This document shows positions 27,401 through 39,700 of a stretch of DNA of 64,000 nt, piece after piece. The first letter of the stretch is position 1. Every line of letters begins with the position of its first letter. The DNA is from Epiperipatus broadwayi (lineage: Eukaryota; Onychophora; Udeonychophora; Euonychophora; Peripatidae): the NCBI GenBank assembly GCA_028023455.1, contig JAQFVV010012404.1, positions 14,054,000 to 14,117,999 of the forward strand, given 5' to 3'. The notes beneath the pieces are model-generated. The model saw only the letters and a list, made by a program, of their open reading frames with translations. It had not been told where the DNA came from and did no database searches. Both the position numbers and the translations under genes were made by a program.

Positions 27401-29540
27401 TTTGAAACTCCCCCATTGCTATAATGATGAACAAGACAAACTGTTTTTGGTGCAATGAGCGAAGTTTAAAAAAAAAAGAATAATAAAAAAAATATGACGT
27501 CTTTTAAAATCTTGAAAAATTAAATAAAATAATCACCAATCCATCCTGGATAAGTTCATAAGATAATAGTTTATGCTTCTATTGTCCAGAATGATGATTA
27601 TTAAAATCATAATAAAGTCATAACATTTAAAAAATAATCCCATGAAGCTTCTATAATATAGTATTCCATATCAGCATAGTGATGCATCATGTTCCTTTGG
27701 CTTAGCTTGAACTATCCGGATAAACTTTTTGTGCACTCATGTATTCCTTTTCTTTGTAGGTTTCTTCTTTAATAAAATTTATTGCTATTTATTATTTATT
27801 TTCAGCAGTTTCATTCTTGTCTTAAAATTCAGTTTTTTTAAACAAACTTTTATACAATGTGTATAACCCTATATTCCTCAGGTTTTTATAACATACGCTT
27901 TGTTAAATATTTCCATTAGTCTTTACTTAAAATAATTTCTTGAAAAATATTTACAATGTTTTCCTTCAAAAAGGATAAAACATTAATTTCTGTAGCATTG
28001 TTTCCATAAAATTATTATATAATATACTTATCATGTTACTTATTAATCTTGGACAAGCTTATCATGCTGTTATATAAAAAATAATGCTTACTTAATTTTT
28101 TTATCAGCAAATAGCTTTTCTATTAAGCTTCTTGTACAATGTCCACAAAAATAATTTATTCACTGGAATAGTCCTCTGTGTTAGTATTATTAATATTATA
28201 TTCACAATTATTATATTTATCTTTAAAATTTCCATTAAATACATTTTAATTATCGGCATTTTCATATTTTATGGTGAAGTAGATTAAGTTTCTGATGAAT
28301 ACTCCTGGTAAAAAGACTTTAAAAATTAGCAATGCATATTAAAATAAAGTTATTAAACTATTTTTATTTTACACTCTCTTTGCAAATACTATAAATAAAT
28401 GTCCTATTAGCTTTGCAAATGAATTGTACGAGACACTAAAAAAATTGACTAAAAAATAATAATTTAAAATTACTATCACTTCGATAGTTCCTGATATGAT
28501 TACTGATACATTTGATCACCCCTGATACCCTCCTGCAATGGTATTTATATCCTAGAAAATACCTCATCCTATTGGTTGATTCTTACTTTTCATTTGATAC
28601 CAAATTTGCATAATGTTACAGTTTTACGCAATTAAATTTCAAAATAAAAAATATAACGTATTATAACTTTAAAATATTACTTTTAAATCAATTATTACTT
28701 TACTAAATTAATTAAACATTTAAAATGATTTGTAAAAAACAATATTTAATAATTTATCCCACCTTTAATATTTAGTTTATCTAGTTTATTTTAAAACAAA
28801 ATATTTAACTTTGATTAGCTGTCTTCATTTTATAACATTATTTAAAACATTTAATAATGAATAATTTAATATTTGCTTTTATGATAGGTAATAATAATAA
28901 TATCCAATTCTATAATGCAATTTTAAAATATTTTGAACTTTACTAATCTAAACACTAGCAAGCATCTATGTATAACCATATATTATTCAAGTCACATGAC
29001 TAATAGCCAAAACAGATTATTCGATTTCTGTCTGCGAATAATAATAAATTGCAACACTTGTCGTATTAAATAAAATACAATATTACAAAATTTGGAAGAA
29101 TAATTTAGAAAATATAGAATTAAATACAACTTTCCCTACCAAAAATTTACTTTTAAAATATATGATATTAATTATAATTATTAAATATAATTTATAAAAA
29201 TAAATATAACATTTATTTAACTATAAGTTTTAGACTATTAAAATTTAACCTTTAAACATACTTTTAAAACATTTATAGCTGTGTTATTTCTTATAGCCAG
29301 CTTTTCCAACCATATAATTAATATTTTTAGCTTTACTTAACTATTTTAAAGTTATTCATTACAATTTTATGCACTACGTATTTTATTTAGCTTCAAATCA
29401 TACTTTTAGGATATTATTAATACAATATAACTAACACATCAAGAGAACATACTCTGAATTTAAAATTTTTTAATAATTTGCTGTGATGAGCTGATTCTGA
29501 CCTATAAAAAAGGGCACAATATATATATATATATATATAT
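24480..29540. repeat. Long AT-rich non-coding repeat, copy 1 (about 5 kb)
   Basis: This segment is collinear with 36745-40915. Shared landmarks in order are TAGCTCAGTTA, a TCTCAATGGCATAAGAA block followed by ATTCTTATGAC, AATCTCAGGTT, a CTTATGACCAT-type block, the run AACAAATT...TTTATTTACAATA, a CCCCTC-containing patch, and the end AAAAGGGCACAATATATA. It contains no coding motif. The right end leads into (TA)n. The element type is unknown; it could be a large non-autonomous DNA transposon or a retroelement derivative. Confidence 0.6.
29519..29540 (+). repeat. (TA)n at the end of long repeat copy 1
   Basis: TA repeat following the terminal GGGCACAA motif. Confidence 0.9.
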
Positions 29541-30350
29541 GAATGTAATAATGCTCAGGGCTAAATGGGTTTGTAAGTAATCATTAACATCAGTCACCAC
29601 TTAGACTATCCCAATATCAATAATAATTTCTTATAAACTCATTTAGTCTTGAGCATTATTACACTTATTATTTAAGTAATATACATTGGGTGCAATTTGA
29701 AAAATTATAATTGCAGTTTGAATGTTATGATAGACTATTTATTAGTCTTCATTCTGAATAGGTTATATTTATTTGTTTAAGGAGATTTGGTTAAACTTCT
29801 TTGTATCAATAATTTTAGTCTCTGTGATCTAGTTACAATCTTTAGTGTCTATATAAATATATTGGTCAATAAATAAAGACAGGATTCCACTTTTATTATT
29901 AAAAGGAGGTTACCTTGACATCAGATTGAGATTGTTGATTGTTATTGATATTGGGATTGTCTAAGTGATGACTGATTGTAATGATTACTTATAAATTTAT
30001 TTAGCCTTGAGCATTATTATCACATTATTTAAGCAATACATTGGATGCAATTTGACAATTATAATGGTAGTTTGAATGTTATTATTGACTATTTATTGGT
30101 CTGCATTCAGAACAAGTTATATTTACCTGTTTAAGGAGGTTTGTTTAAACTTCTTTGTATCAATAATTTCAATCATTGTAGTCAAGTTGCAATATTTAGG
30201 GTCTATATAAATATATTGGACCAGAAATAAAGGTAGGAGTCCATGCTTATTGTTAAAAGGTGTTGACTTGACAACAGATTGAGATGCTTGATTGTTATTG
30301 ATATTAGAATTGTCTAAGTGTTGACTGATTTTAATAATTATATATATATA
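29535..30350 (+). repeat. Tandem array of a ~360-bp unit with an inverted cap
   Basis: Two direct units (about 29628-29987 and 29988-30345) share blocks CATTTAGTCTTGAGCATTAT, GCAATTTGA...TTATAAT, CTTCTTTGTATCAATAATTT, TCTATATAAATATATTGG and TTGTTATTGATATT. A short inverted piece (29535-29625) matches the unit junction in reverse. The copies are roughly 85 % alike by eye. A (TA) run ends the array. No ORF is seen. Confidence 0.75.
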
Positions 30351-30359
30351 TATATTGTA

Positions 30360-31030
30360 ACTGGACAAGATTATCCAACCTCTTTACATCGATTGTAAAA
30401 ATTTTCTGATGAACATATTGCAGGAAGGAACTATCAATTGGCATTCACCAATACAGATGTTACCCCACCTACAACAATATTTCCTGCTCATCAGAGGATG
30501 TAGTGCCATAGAGACTGGAAGCATCTAGAAATTTATGTGTTTGGTTTCCCAAATGGTGCCACTAGATTTCCATCTCACTACAATCTTACTTACCATCATC
30601 TGGTTATGTCGAACATAGCTCAGGAGGCATGAGATTCTTGTGAACCAGCGCATAAATGGATTAATGATGCAAATGAACTTGACCAAAGGTATTATTTATT
30701 TTGAAACAATAATATTATTTAATAACAATATGACTTATAAGGTTCTTAAGAAGAAGGAAAAGTTTGCTGACAGTTTTTATACTGGCTGGCTTCATATCTG
30801 TGTGCATATTACAGATGTTTTTCTGATTGTTCCTGAGTGGGAATTGTTCTTCTAGGTTTGAAGCTCCCTCATCTTCATAGATATGTACCCATGTGTATAG
30901 AAGTATTTAATTTATTTAGGTAACCTGAAGTATTTATTCTATCCAAGTATCTTGAAGTACTTATTTTAATCCAGGTATCAAGAAATATGTTTTAATCCAG
31001 GAATCCTAAGTATTTATTTTTATTTTACAT
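30360..31030. other. Unassigned, slightly GC-richer stretch
   Basis: A GC-richer patch at 30370-30700 contains an inverted pair, TCTGATGA...CAGGAA near 30405 and TTCCTGCTCATCAGAG near 30482. Weak short repeats (AAGTATTTATT, ATCCAGGTAT) follow at 30905-31020. No recognisable protein was found in six-frame reading, and the 71-codon frame at 30640 has no familiar features. Confidence 0.4.
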
Positions 31031-31040
31031 ATCATACAAG

Positions 31041-31290
31041 TGTGGGCTTGAACCACTTATTTATTATATCCATATGGTTTGAAGTCATTATTGGGAAGAG
31101 ATTTATTATTACTTAATATATTCAGTGTGGGTTTGAACCACTTATTCATCATATCAATACCATTTGAAGTCATTATTTGAAAAAAGTATTATTACTTAAT
31201 ATATTCAGTGTGGGTTTGAACCACTTATTTATCATATCAATTCAGTTTGAAGTCATTATTTGGAAGATATTTTATTATTATTCCTTAATT
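31041..31290 (+). repeat. Three tandem copies of an ~84-bp unit
   Basis: TGTGGGYTTGAACCACTTAT starts at 31041, 31126 and 31209, each followed by TTTGAAGTCATTATT and a TTATTATTACTTAATAT block. Spacings are 85 and 83 bases. Non-coding. Confidence 0.9.
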
Positions 31291-32460
31291 CACATATATA
31301 AACATTTCCTTAATTTATGTATGTGTGGTTTCTAGAGGCAATTCATTCTATCAAAGTTTTTTTTATAAAATAATAACCATTATTTAGAATAAATCTTTTT
31401 TATTATTTGGAAGCACTTTAATAATCAGTCAATCCAGATAATGACATTTTATTAAATCATAGATTATCTTAAACACATCTTACAAAATATTTTTATTTCA
31501 CCTATTACTCCACTGCATTCCATTTTTAAATAAATTTTCTTTTTGTATTACTTATAAATGATCAATTTAAAAGCAACATTTCATTATATTATATTTTAAC
31601 TTAAGAAATACAATTTGCAAAATATTTTTACATGTTATAAAAGGCTATAAAAGATGTACAATTTCCCTACCTGAACCTACATCTGCTGGCAGTTCACCAT
31701 AAATTTTCCAATCAATAAGGAATGTTCTGAGAGCTTAACAAGTTGATGGACAGTTCACAGACCTTGATTTTATTTTACGTCATAACTGAACTGAGGGCAA
31801 AGAAGAGAGAAAGCTATTTTCAATTACCCAGACATTTGAAGATATATTTTAACCACTTGTTTCTTCATTTAATACTTTTTTAGTTACAGGTTCCTTCTTT
31901 TTATTATTCACAGAGCTCTGAGCTTTGTTGGGCTAGTAGTCATATAATATGGGTTTCACTAATAACAGTCTTGATGCTTTCTAACCATATGTCTGCTACA
32001 AAAATCAATCTCTTAAGCAATATCTACTCCTTTATTTATCTCTTTATGCTCTTCTTCTCTCTCAGTTTTGGGATCAATCTAACACCAACCTTCTCAGAGA
32101 TCTGTGTGTTTATTTTTTTTTCCTCATTGGCAATCTATTTTTGGTGGAAACAGCTTCTAATAACTCTTATCTGATGTTTTTGAAAAACATCTATTGATTT
32201 TTATGCCCACAGCAATTTTTTTTTATTAATTGTTAATTACATCCTTCTTTTTGATAATCTGTAAACATTAAGCTTTTGCAAAATACTACATTTTAACAGT
32301 TTTTTTTGCAATATTTTAAAATATTAATTTTTAAATTGCTGTCATCTTTTTATTTCTTTGTTTTAACTTTTATTTTTGAAAACTGTGTCAGCTTTTTTTA
32401 TATTATCTTAACATTTTTAAATGGGGGGGACTTCAAATTATATGTGAAACAACCTGTCTG
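31291..32460. other. AT-rich stretch, nothing recognised
   Basis: No supported gene or repeat. The 67-codon hydrophobic frame at 31971 looks fortuitous, being T-rich. Confidence 0.5.
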
Positions 32461-32467
32461 TTTCAAT

Positions 32468-32690
32468 ATATACTGAGCAATGATTTTATGTGTTGGACAT
32501 GATGATCTGGACCAACTGTCAGATGAGTGCTAGTTCAACATAAAATATACATATTGGAGATTATTTATCTTTTTACATGTATGTGGTCATGTGTATCAGT
32601 TGTATAAGATGAATTGGTTAGCTGTGAGGGGTTTGAAAGTATAAGTTCAAGTCCCTTATAATGCACTAAGTTTAGTATAGATAATATACA
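32468..32690 (+). mobile_element. Family A unit, fragment
   Basis: The family A order is retained: GATCTGGACCAACTG, hammerhead remnant, TTATTTATCTTTTTACATGT, GTGTATCAGTTGTAT, an A-box-like GGTTAGCTGTGAGG and a B-box-like AGTTCAAGTCCC. Confidence 0.75.
32511..32557 (+). pseudogene. Decayed family A hammerhead
   Basis: Stem I (CCAA/TTGG) and most of stem II are kept. The core box is split by four inserted bases (CTGTCAGATGA) and the GAAA box reads AAAA. Confidence 0.7.
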
Positions 32691-32699
32691 TGTATTTAA

Positions 32700-33640
32700 A
32701 TATTATATATGTATATATAAATCCAAATGATAATACTAATTATCAGTCATATTAAAATTATCAGTCATCACTATTTTAAAATTAAGATGCTAGAATAAAT
32801 TGTGTCAAGGGAGTGACAAACATTTGAAAATTATTACCAATAATCAAGTGATTTTATTTAATCAAATATTAACATACATAAAAATAGCTATCAGTTTTTG
32901 ATTCTGAATGATTATCATGCTTGTATATGCATAAGCAATAAACGGAATATTTAGTTCAAATTGCTTTTTTAGAGTCAAATTAAGTATATTTATATTAAAC
33001 CTAAAACATATATTTAGTCAAGTATTATAAAACAGTAATTTTATATTATCACAGTGAAATTTTTTAATTGTTTTTTTTAAAAAAAAAACAAACATAGTAT
33101 TTATAAATGCTACAAAGTTAAAACAAATAATTTCACTCTGAATAGTTAGTTAAGAATCAAAGATATCTGACTGGAAAACGAATGTTTCAGGATCAAATAT
33201 TATTTTTCAGTCTAGTCAACTAAATGAAACTACATGCTTAAACAGTTGTTGATTTTTTATTCCAATTATTATACAATAACGAAATAAATTCACTTTTGGA
33301 TCAAGTTATAAAATTCATGACCACATAATGTAAACTTTAAAATAAACCAGAAAATTATTTTTATCACAGACTAATTAATATTAATCACATCACTTTATTT
33401 TATTAATAATTTACCTGAAGATTTTTACATTAATAAAAAAACAGCTTCATATTTTTTGAGATTTAGATAAATCACAAAATTAATCAATAGAATAATTTTT
33501 ATATTTTCAGAAGACATGGCTTCATTGTGGAATATCAATACTATGGTTTAGAAAAATATGTTTACATACTATAATAATACTAAAAGCTAATCAATAATAT
33601 ATACTATAACTATAAAAAAAGAAAGAAAAAAAAAGTATTT
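32700..33640. other. AT-rich stretch, nothing recognised
   Basis: No coding motif or long repeat that I can support. Confidence 0.5.
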
Positions 33641-33644
33641 TATA

Positions 33645-34555
33645 TATATAATCTTATAATTTAATATTTATAAATACAGTAATTTAATATATGTGAAGTA
33701 TAACTTTAAAAATTTTACCCACCCAGGAGTATTTTCGACTATCCTCATAGTCTTTGTCAACTATTACTTTGAAAGGCTAACCTTACCACAATTCTGTAAT
33801 CTTAATGTTTGCTGCCTGTCTGTTAATTAAGTTTTCCTTTTGTTGTTATTTTTTCAATTTGCAATATTTTTACATTATTATAATTGAAGTTAAAACCATA
33901 AATACATGACATTATGGTCATAAAAAACAGATACTGAAACATTATTTAATTTGTAATTTTGTTTCATTTGCTGAACCCTTTTTAATAACAGCAAGTGCTC
34001 TTTGGTTTTTTTTTCCAACATGTATCTTGATTCCCTTATATATCCACTACAACCCCTACATATACATTTATAAATAATGCAATTTATATATAGTTGTGGT
34101 CATGGATATATAGGGGAATTGAGATGCACATTCGAAAAAAAGTACTAAAGAGCACTTGCTGTTATTAAAAAGGGTTCAAAAAATGAAACAAAATTGCAAA
34201 ATAAATAATACTGTTTCAGCATCTGTTTTTTATGACCATAATAAGTCATGTATTTATGGTTTTAACTTTAATTATAATAATATAAAAACATTGTAAATTG
34301 AAAAAAATAACAACAAAAGGAAAATAAAAAAAGCTATGCTAATATACAAATGCAAACAAGACTTAATTAACAAACAGGCAGCAAACATTAAGATCATGGA
34401 ATTGTGAGAAAATTAGCCTTTCAAAGTATTAGTTGACAAAAGACTATGAAGATAGTCAAAATTGCTCCTAAGTGGATAAAATTTTTAAAGTTATATTTTA
34501 CTTATATCTAATTACTGTATTTGTAAATATTAAATTATAAGATTACATATATTGA
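33645..34555. mobile_element. Large fold-back element, about 900 bp
   Basis: Arms at about 33645-34075 and 34085-34555 are inverted copies along their full length. Matching blocks include TATAACTTTAAAAATTTTA, TTAATTAAGT, TTGCTGCCTG, AAACCATAAATACATGA, AACAGCAAGTGCTCTTT and CCCTTATATATCCA, each found as its complement in the other arm. The central spacer is very short. It is non-coding and MITE-like. Confidence 0.85.
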
Positions 34556-34919
34556 TTTGAAGAAATACAGACATCGAATTATAATATATATATATACACA
34601 CAATGGAGAAAGAACAGCAAATTGAACAAAAAGTTGTAATATTTTTAGTTTATATAATAAATCAACAGTGCTATTGTCATCTAGCTACAGTCCCATACTT
34701 TTATCTTGGCTATTGACAAAGTAAAATCTTTTCTGGATCTTCACTATTTTTATGACTGAGTTCATCATTAGAATATTATATTTTCTATAATAATGTAATG
34801 TGTTAAAAGAAAAAAAACTCATTTAATTTTAAATAATTCTTATATAAACATATGTATTATAACAATTAAATATTGCGATATGTATATATAGCAGCTACAT
34901 GGAGTTACATTATCATTAA

Positions 34920-35285
34920 ATTAATACATTGTACAGGCTTAAACCTGCATTTTATATATGTAAGATATGTAGGATTCGAACTAAGACTTTCACACAACCC
35001 ACTACTCTCACTGCCATCTCATATTGCTAACTCACCTGATCACACACATGTTGAAAAGATAAATAATCACCAATATACGTATTTCATGCTAAACCAGCAA
35101 TCGTCAGTTGGTCTAGATTAGTATCCTCACATGTATATACAATCAGTGCTCAGCTTTATATTAAGATAGCCAATCTTCATACTTTAATGGACAGACTTCA
35201 AACTATTCCAACTCACAACTTTCCAGCCCTCCATTTTACTGAAAATCTGATGATGGAACGTTCAAAGCCCTAAATGTAAATGTTA
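34920..35285 (-). mobile_element. Family A unit with hammerhead and tRNA-like end
   Basis: Read on the minus strand, TCCATCATCAGATTTTCAGT-like sequence comes first, then the TATCTTAATATAAAGCTGAG block, the hammerhead, TTATTTATCTTTTCAACATG, and a tRNA-like segment ending in B box AGTTCGAATCCT (about 34971-34982). It is the best-preserved single unit of the family. Confidence 0.8.
35069..35112 (-). ncRNA. Hammerhead ribozyme, family A (best copy)
   Basis: On the minus strand, stem I ACCAA pairs perfectly with TTGGT (five pairs). The core box is CTGACGA (it fits CTGANGA). Stem II is TGCT/AGCA around GGTTT with one closing mismatch. The second box is GAAA. Stem III is AT/AT with loop ACGT, and the cleavage base is A in an ATA triplet. 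Every required element of a type I hammerhead is present. The palindromic stem III suggests it might work better as a dimer, as described for hammerheads with tiny stem III. Activity is not shown by sequence alone. Confidence 0.82.
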
Positions 35286-35289
35286 AATA

Positions 35290-36655
35290 TAAAAGCTAAC
35301 AATCAACTACATCATTCTAAAACTCAATAAATAAAGTGTTAATGTTGAATATAATATTAATAATGATTAGCATTTTAACTCTAAAAACTCAACAAGTAAT
35401 GTTTTTTACAGTGTTGTGATTGTAGGTTATTTACATTTCTCTCCAACAAATATTTCTATACAAAAAAAAAAGTTTGCTAACTGATTGTAAAAATTAGTTT
35501 TGGAAAGAGAGAGAGAGAGAGAAACAGTTTTCAAAGTTATAAAATCTGCAATAGAATTTTAACTAAAAAACATGAAATTTCAGAATAAGTTTGCAATACT
35601 AAAATACAAAAAAAATAACATTTTTAAAAAAAATTTCTGGGTTTTTTTTTATTTCAACAATAATTAGTCATCATATTTTTTTTCTTTTCTGTGCCTTTTT
35701 AAAAGAAAGCATTGATAATGATTTTAATTATGCTGTTTATAAATAAACATCTTATAGAGAATTGGATTGAAATAATTAGGTTGGTAATCTATATAAAATG
35801 CTATGAATAAAAAAAACTGAAGTCAGTCAATCAGTCTACATTTTGTTAATATTGTTGGACCAAGTATATATTATTCTGAAAGTTAGAAAATAAGAAAAAA
35901 ATGCATAATAAATAAAATACATAATGATTTTGTACTTCATATGTATATACAAGGTAAATATTAAACAAATGTTTGACAAGAATTCACAAAAGAAAAAAGT
36001 GAAGAAAAAATCTTAATTACTCCATTCCAGTTTTATCAAACATGAATATTTAAGTATGCTTTATGAAGGTGGAGGAAAGGATATTTATTAATAATGACCA
36101 GCAAAACATGGACTGGTTATTGAAGAAATGCCATGACACATTTTGTTAAGTGACAAAATTCACATTTTTTCTAAAAACCCACATGAATAAATTTGTGTGA
36201 TTATAAAATGTGTAGAAGTAATTAGGGAATAAAGAACTCGTTTTAAGCTATTCATTATATTTCAAAACGCTATAAACAAATGGGAAGTAAGAAAAATGAT
36301 TCAAAGGATGATCATCACTGGGTCAAAGTGTGAGTTTTTTGTGTAACTTTGTATTTTTTGGCATAAGATAGGGAACAAAGATAAAGGTCAAAAGAATAAA
36401 AAACAAGGACTAGAAGAGTCGCTATTTATTTTGACACTAAATTCATAAATTTATATTTAAAAAATTTTCTTTTTTTTAAGTTAATTATTAACCAATATCA
36501 ATTTTTTTCTTGATATTAATCTATCTATTCAAAATATTATATTTAAGATTATTTTAGAATAAGATGTATATTTATATTTTATAATTATTTTATACATGTG
36601 TTTTATCTACTTTTTTAAAAAATTAATGTTTTTTCTCCCATGTGTATAATTTCAA
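35290..36655. other. AT-rich stretch, nothing recognised
   Basis: A short GA run occurs at 35505-35521. I see no supported gene or long repeat. Confidence 0.5.
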
Positions 36656-36660
36656 CCTTA

Positions 36661-36722
36661 ATGTGGCATTTGAATAATAAACTATATATATATATATTTG
36701 AATATGTATTTACTTAAAAGAA
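36661..36722 (+). repeat. Left copy of a perfect 62-bp direct repeat
   Basis: It begins ATGTGGCATTTGAATAATAA, includes a short TA run and ends TTACTTAAAAGAA. It is identical base for base to 40940-41001, and the copies flank the long AT-rich repeat copy 2. Confidence 0.95.
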
Positions 36723-36777
36723 GTAAGGGTACAATATATAATATATATATATATATATTGTACCCTTACTTCTTGAT
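36720..36777. repeat. Palindrome at the left end of long repeat copy 2
   Basis: AAGTAAGGGTACAATATAT and its inverted copy ATATATTGTACCCTTACTT face each other across a TA run. The inner arm resembles the complement of the GGGCACAATATATA motif that ends both long repeats, so it may be the left terminal inverted repeat of copy 2. Confidence 0.7.
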
Positions 36778-39700
36778 ATACAAAATAGTTTAAAAATACA
36801 ACTAGCTCAGTTACATTATTATGCTTAATTAAAATTTGCATATCTATTTTTAATATACTTTTATATTATTATATCTTAATTAAATTTATTATCAATCATC
36901 AAAATCAATATAGTTCTAGATTATACTAATTAAATAAGTATTTATAAAATTATGAGACTGCGAAGTAAAGTTACAAAGTAATAAGCAGATTTACACTGAG
37001 TCAATATCTCCCAAGATACTGTCTCAATGGCATAAGAATACTACCACTACCTTATTATCTTACCACTACATCTATAGCATTCTTATGACTTTTAAATAAA
37101 ATAAATTATCTTTAACAATACTAAAATAAATACTAATCTTCTAACTTAAAATATAATTAAATAATCTCAGGTTCTTTTAAGATGTTTTAAAATAATAATA
37201 ACTCATGTAAATAAGTATGATGTGGGATTTTATATCAAACTTAAATACACCTAACTTATTTAAATAATAATAATAAATAATACTAATCTTAAAGTGTAAT
37301 TTAATCTCATCTATTTCTATGATATAATCAATCATTAAATGAACAAACAATCATATGTATATTTTTATTTCATATGGTATCTTAATTTTGGAATAGATCA
37401 AAATCTTATACTTAATAACCCGTGGCAATAACAATACTGTATTCTTATAATGTGCATTATAATCATCTTATGACCATTGCAATATTTTCTGTTCATGTCA
37501 ATCAATTCTTATAAAATAATGTTAAGCAAATATTGTATTCATTTCTAAATAATAATAACAAATTCATTTTTGTACAAATATTATGTTTATTTCAAATCAT
37601 CTAATGTCAAAATGCTGTGGTAAAAATAATGAAACTCGACACACTTTTAAAACAAATTAACAAATTTATTTACAATAACTTCCAATAAGAATTTATTTAC
37701 ACTATTTACAGTTTTAGAATTTAGGAAAATAAACAAAATAAAATAAGAAATTACAAATACAAGAAGGTTATACTGTTACTAATTCATATGCTTAACAAGC
37801 AATTATACATTCTTCAAATACTATATTAATAATATTATAGTATGTTTCAAAACTTAGATTTTAAAATAAATAGTAGTGTACTTTAATTACTACAAATAAT
37901 AATATATGTCAAGACTATTTATGTAGCATGTGTATACAAATGAATCTTCACTAATTAAATAGCTACATTAATTAAGTATTACCATTTATAATGTATTATC
38001 ATATATTTACTTTATTATTAGCATTGCTTAATAGCTTTATAAAATCAATGTCTCTTTGTAATGTAAAACAAATAATTGACTGTAATTATACTTTACTTAA
38101 TGTAATCCCTATTATATGTTTTATCAAATATGCATTACATCTCTGTACTGTTCAAAAACTATTATTTAAATCATTTATCAATTTCAAATTCATAAAGCAT
38201 TACCTTAGATAAATTTTATGATTCTTTTCTATGTAAAAATCACTACTTTACTTTATGTGTTATTTTAATCCTTTCTAATAATTTCTATCTATAAAACATA
38301 TTCTAAACTTATCTAAAATTTCCGGAAAACAAACATCAACTTTAAATAAAATATTCATCATCCAAATTACCTATTCTACATCGTCTATACTTAATAAACT
38401 TCAATCCAAATATAAGCTTCTACCCATAACGTAACTTAATTTATTTAATAAAACAAAATAAAAAAAAATAGAGTCTTTTCAAATCTATTCTTATCTTGCA
38501 AATAAAAAAAATAATTACCTAAATAAATAATAAATGTAATTCTAATACTATAACATAATAAAATATCAAAATTTATTTATGAAAGAATCATATAATTATT
38601 TCTAAGCTTCTTATGTAATGTTGTATCATGTTGACATTATAAATTAAAACTTATGCATATTTTAATAAAGTTCGTTGTCAATATAATGTATGTGTTTTCT
38701 TAAAATATCTATACATTCATTCCACAAAACATAATATTTGGTTGATCTAAAAAAAAATATATTAAATTCATTAAAATCATTATACAATGTTTTTACCATA
38801 ATAATAATAATGTCCAATCCGCTATCCAGCATTCTTCGGAATTTGCAGCTTCATAAAATAAAATCATTCACATTTTTACTCATAAACATTCATTAGAATC
38901 TTCCGTGTTATATTAATTATAAAAACAAATTTATGTAATTAATTATTATATTACTTTTAAGTTATTATTTAATAAATGTACCTAACCTACTTTTAATAGT
39001 TTAATAATATTTTAAATTTTATGTTAAATAAATAAAATAAAAGATTATATTACGTATTCCAGCGACGACTTTTGTTCTACCATAAAAGTTCTAACAAATA
39101 TCCTACGTATAAAGTCAATAGAACACTATTTCCTGTTCCGTTGTATCACGTGTTTCTTGAAAGTTTATATAAAAATGGTACGTTCTTTTTTTTAAAAAAT
39201 AATAAGTTCCCCTAAGAAAACAAAATAAAATTAAAAAATAGTTTATAAGTTCTCTTTCTGGATCCAGTTCTTTATAAAATATTGTTCAAAAGTTATTATT
39301 TCCAAATTAATTTATAACTGTTGAATTATTCTCATTTAACTACTTCCATTAACTCAGCTTGGCCCAATTTGGTTTGGCCTGGACGTCCACGTATTACTTG
39401 CGCATTTTTCAAAACAATATATCTAGGTAAGAATCTATTTTTCCATCTATAACGTCCAGCGTTTTAGATTACTTCAATATAATAATTTTATTATATTACG
39501 ATTTTAAATACTCGTATTTATAATCTATTTGCCTTTTCAAATCGTCAATATTTAGTCTTTTCAACACAAAGACCTAACAAGGCATGTATTTATTAAAATT
39601 ACTACTTCTTATATCTTTACTCAAGATATACATTTTATTTTTTAAAAATCTGCAAAATACTTTCTTTCTATAGAAATATTCATATTTCTTTTAAATATCT

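Noticed and set aside
29945-30000. Hammerhead in the 360-bp tandem unit
   Set aside because: CTGATT/CTGATG and a 7-pair outer stem exist, but there is no GAAA box and no stem III. It was kept only as a structural curiosity.
30400-30500. CTGATGA strings near 30404 and 30490
   Set aside because: They are two halves of an inverted repeat. Neither is followed by a stem and a GAAA box.
31971-32174. 67-codon hydrophobic frame
   Set aside because: It is T-rich low-complexity coding for Phe, Leu and Ile, with no homology-like motif, regulatory context or conservation evidence.
33730-33790. Hammerhead in the large fold-back (GACTAT...ATAGTC followed by GAAA on the minus strand)
   Set aside because: A stem II-like hairpin plus GAAA is present, but the preceding box reads TTGACAA and one of the three helices is missing.
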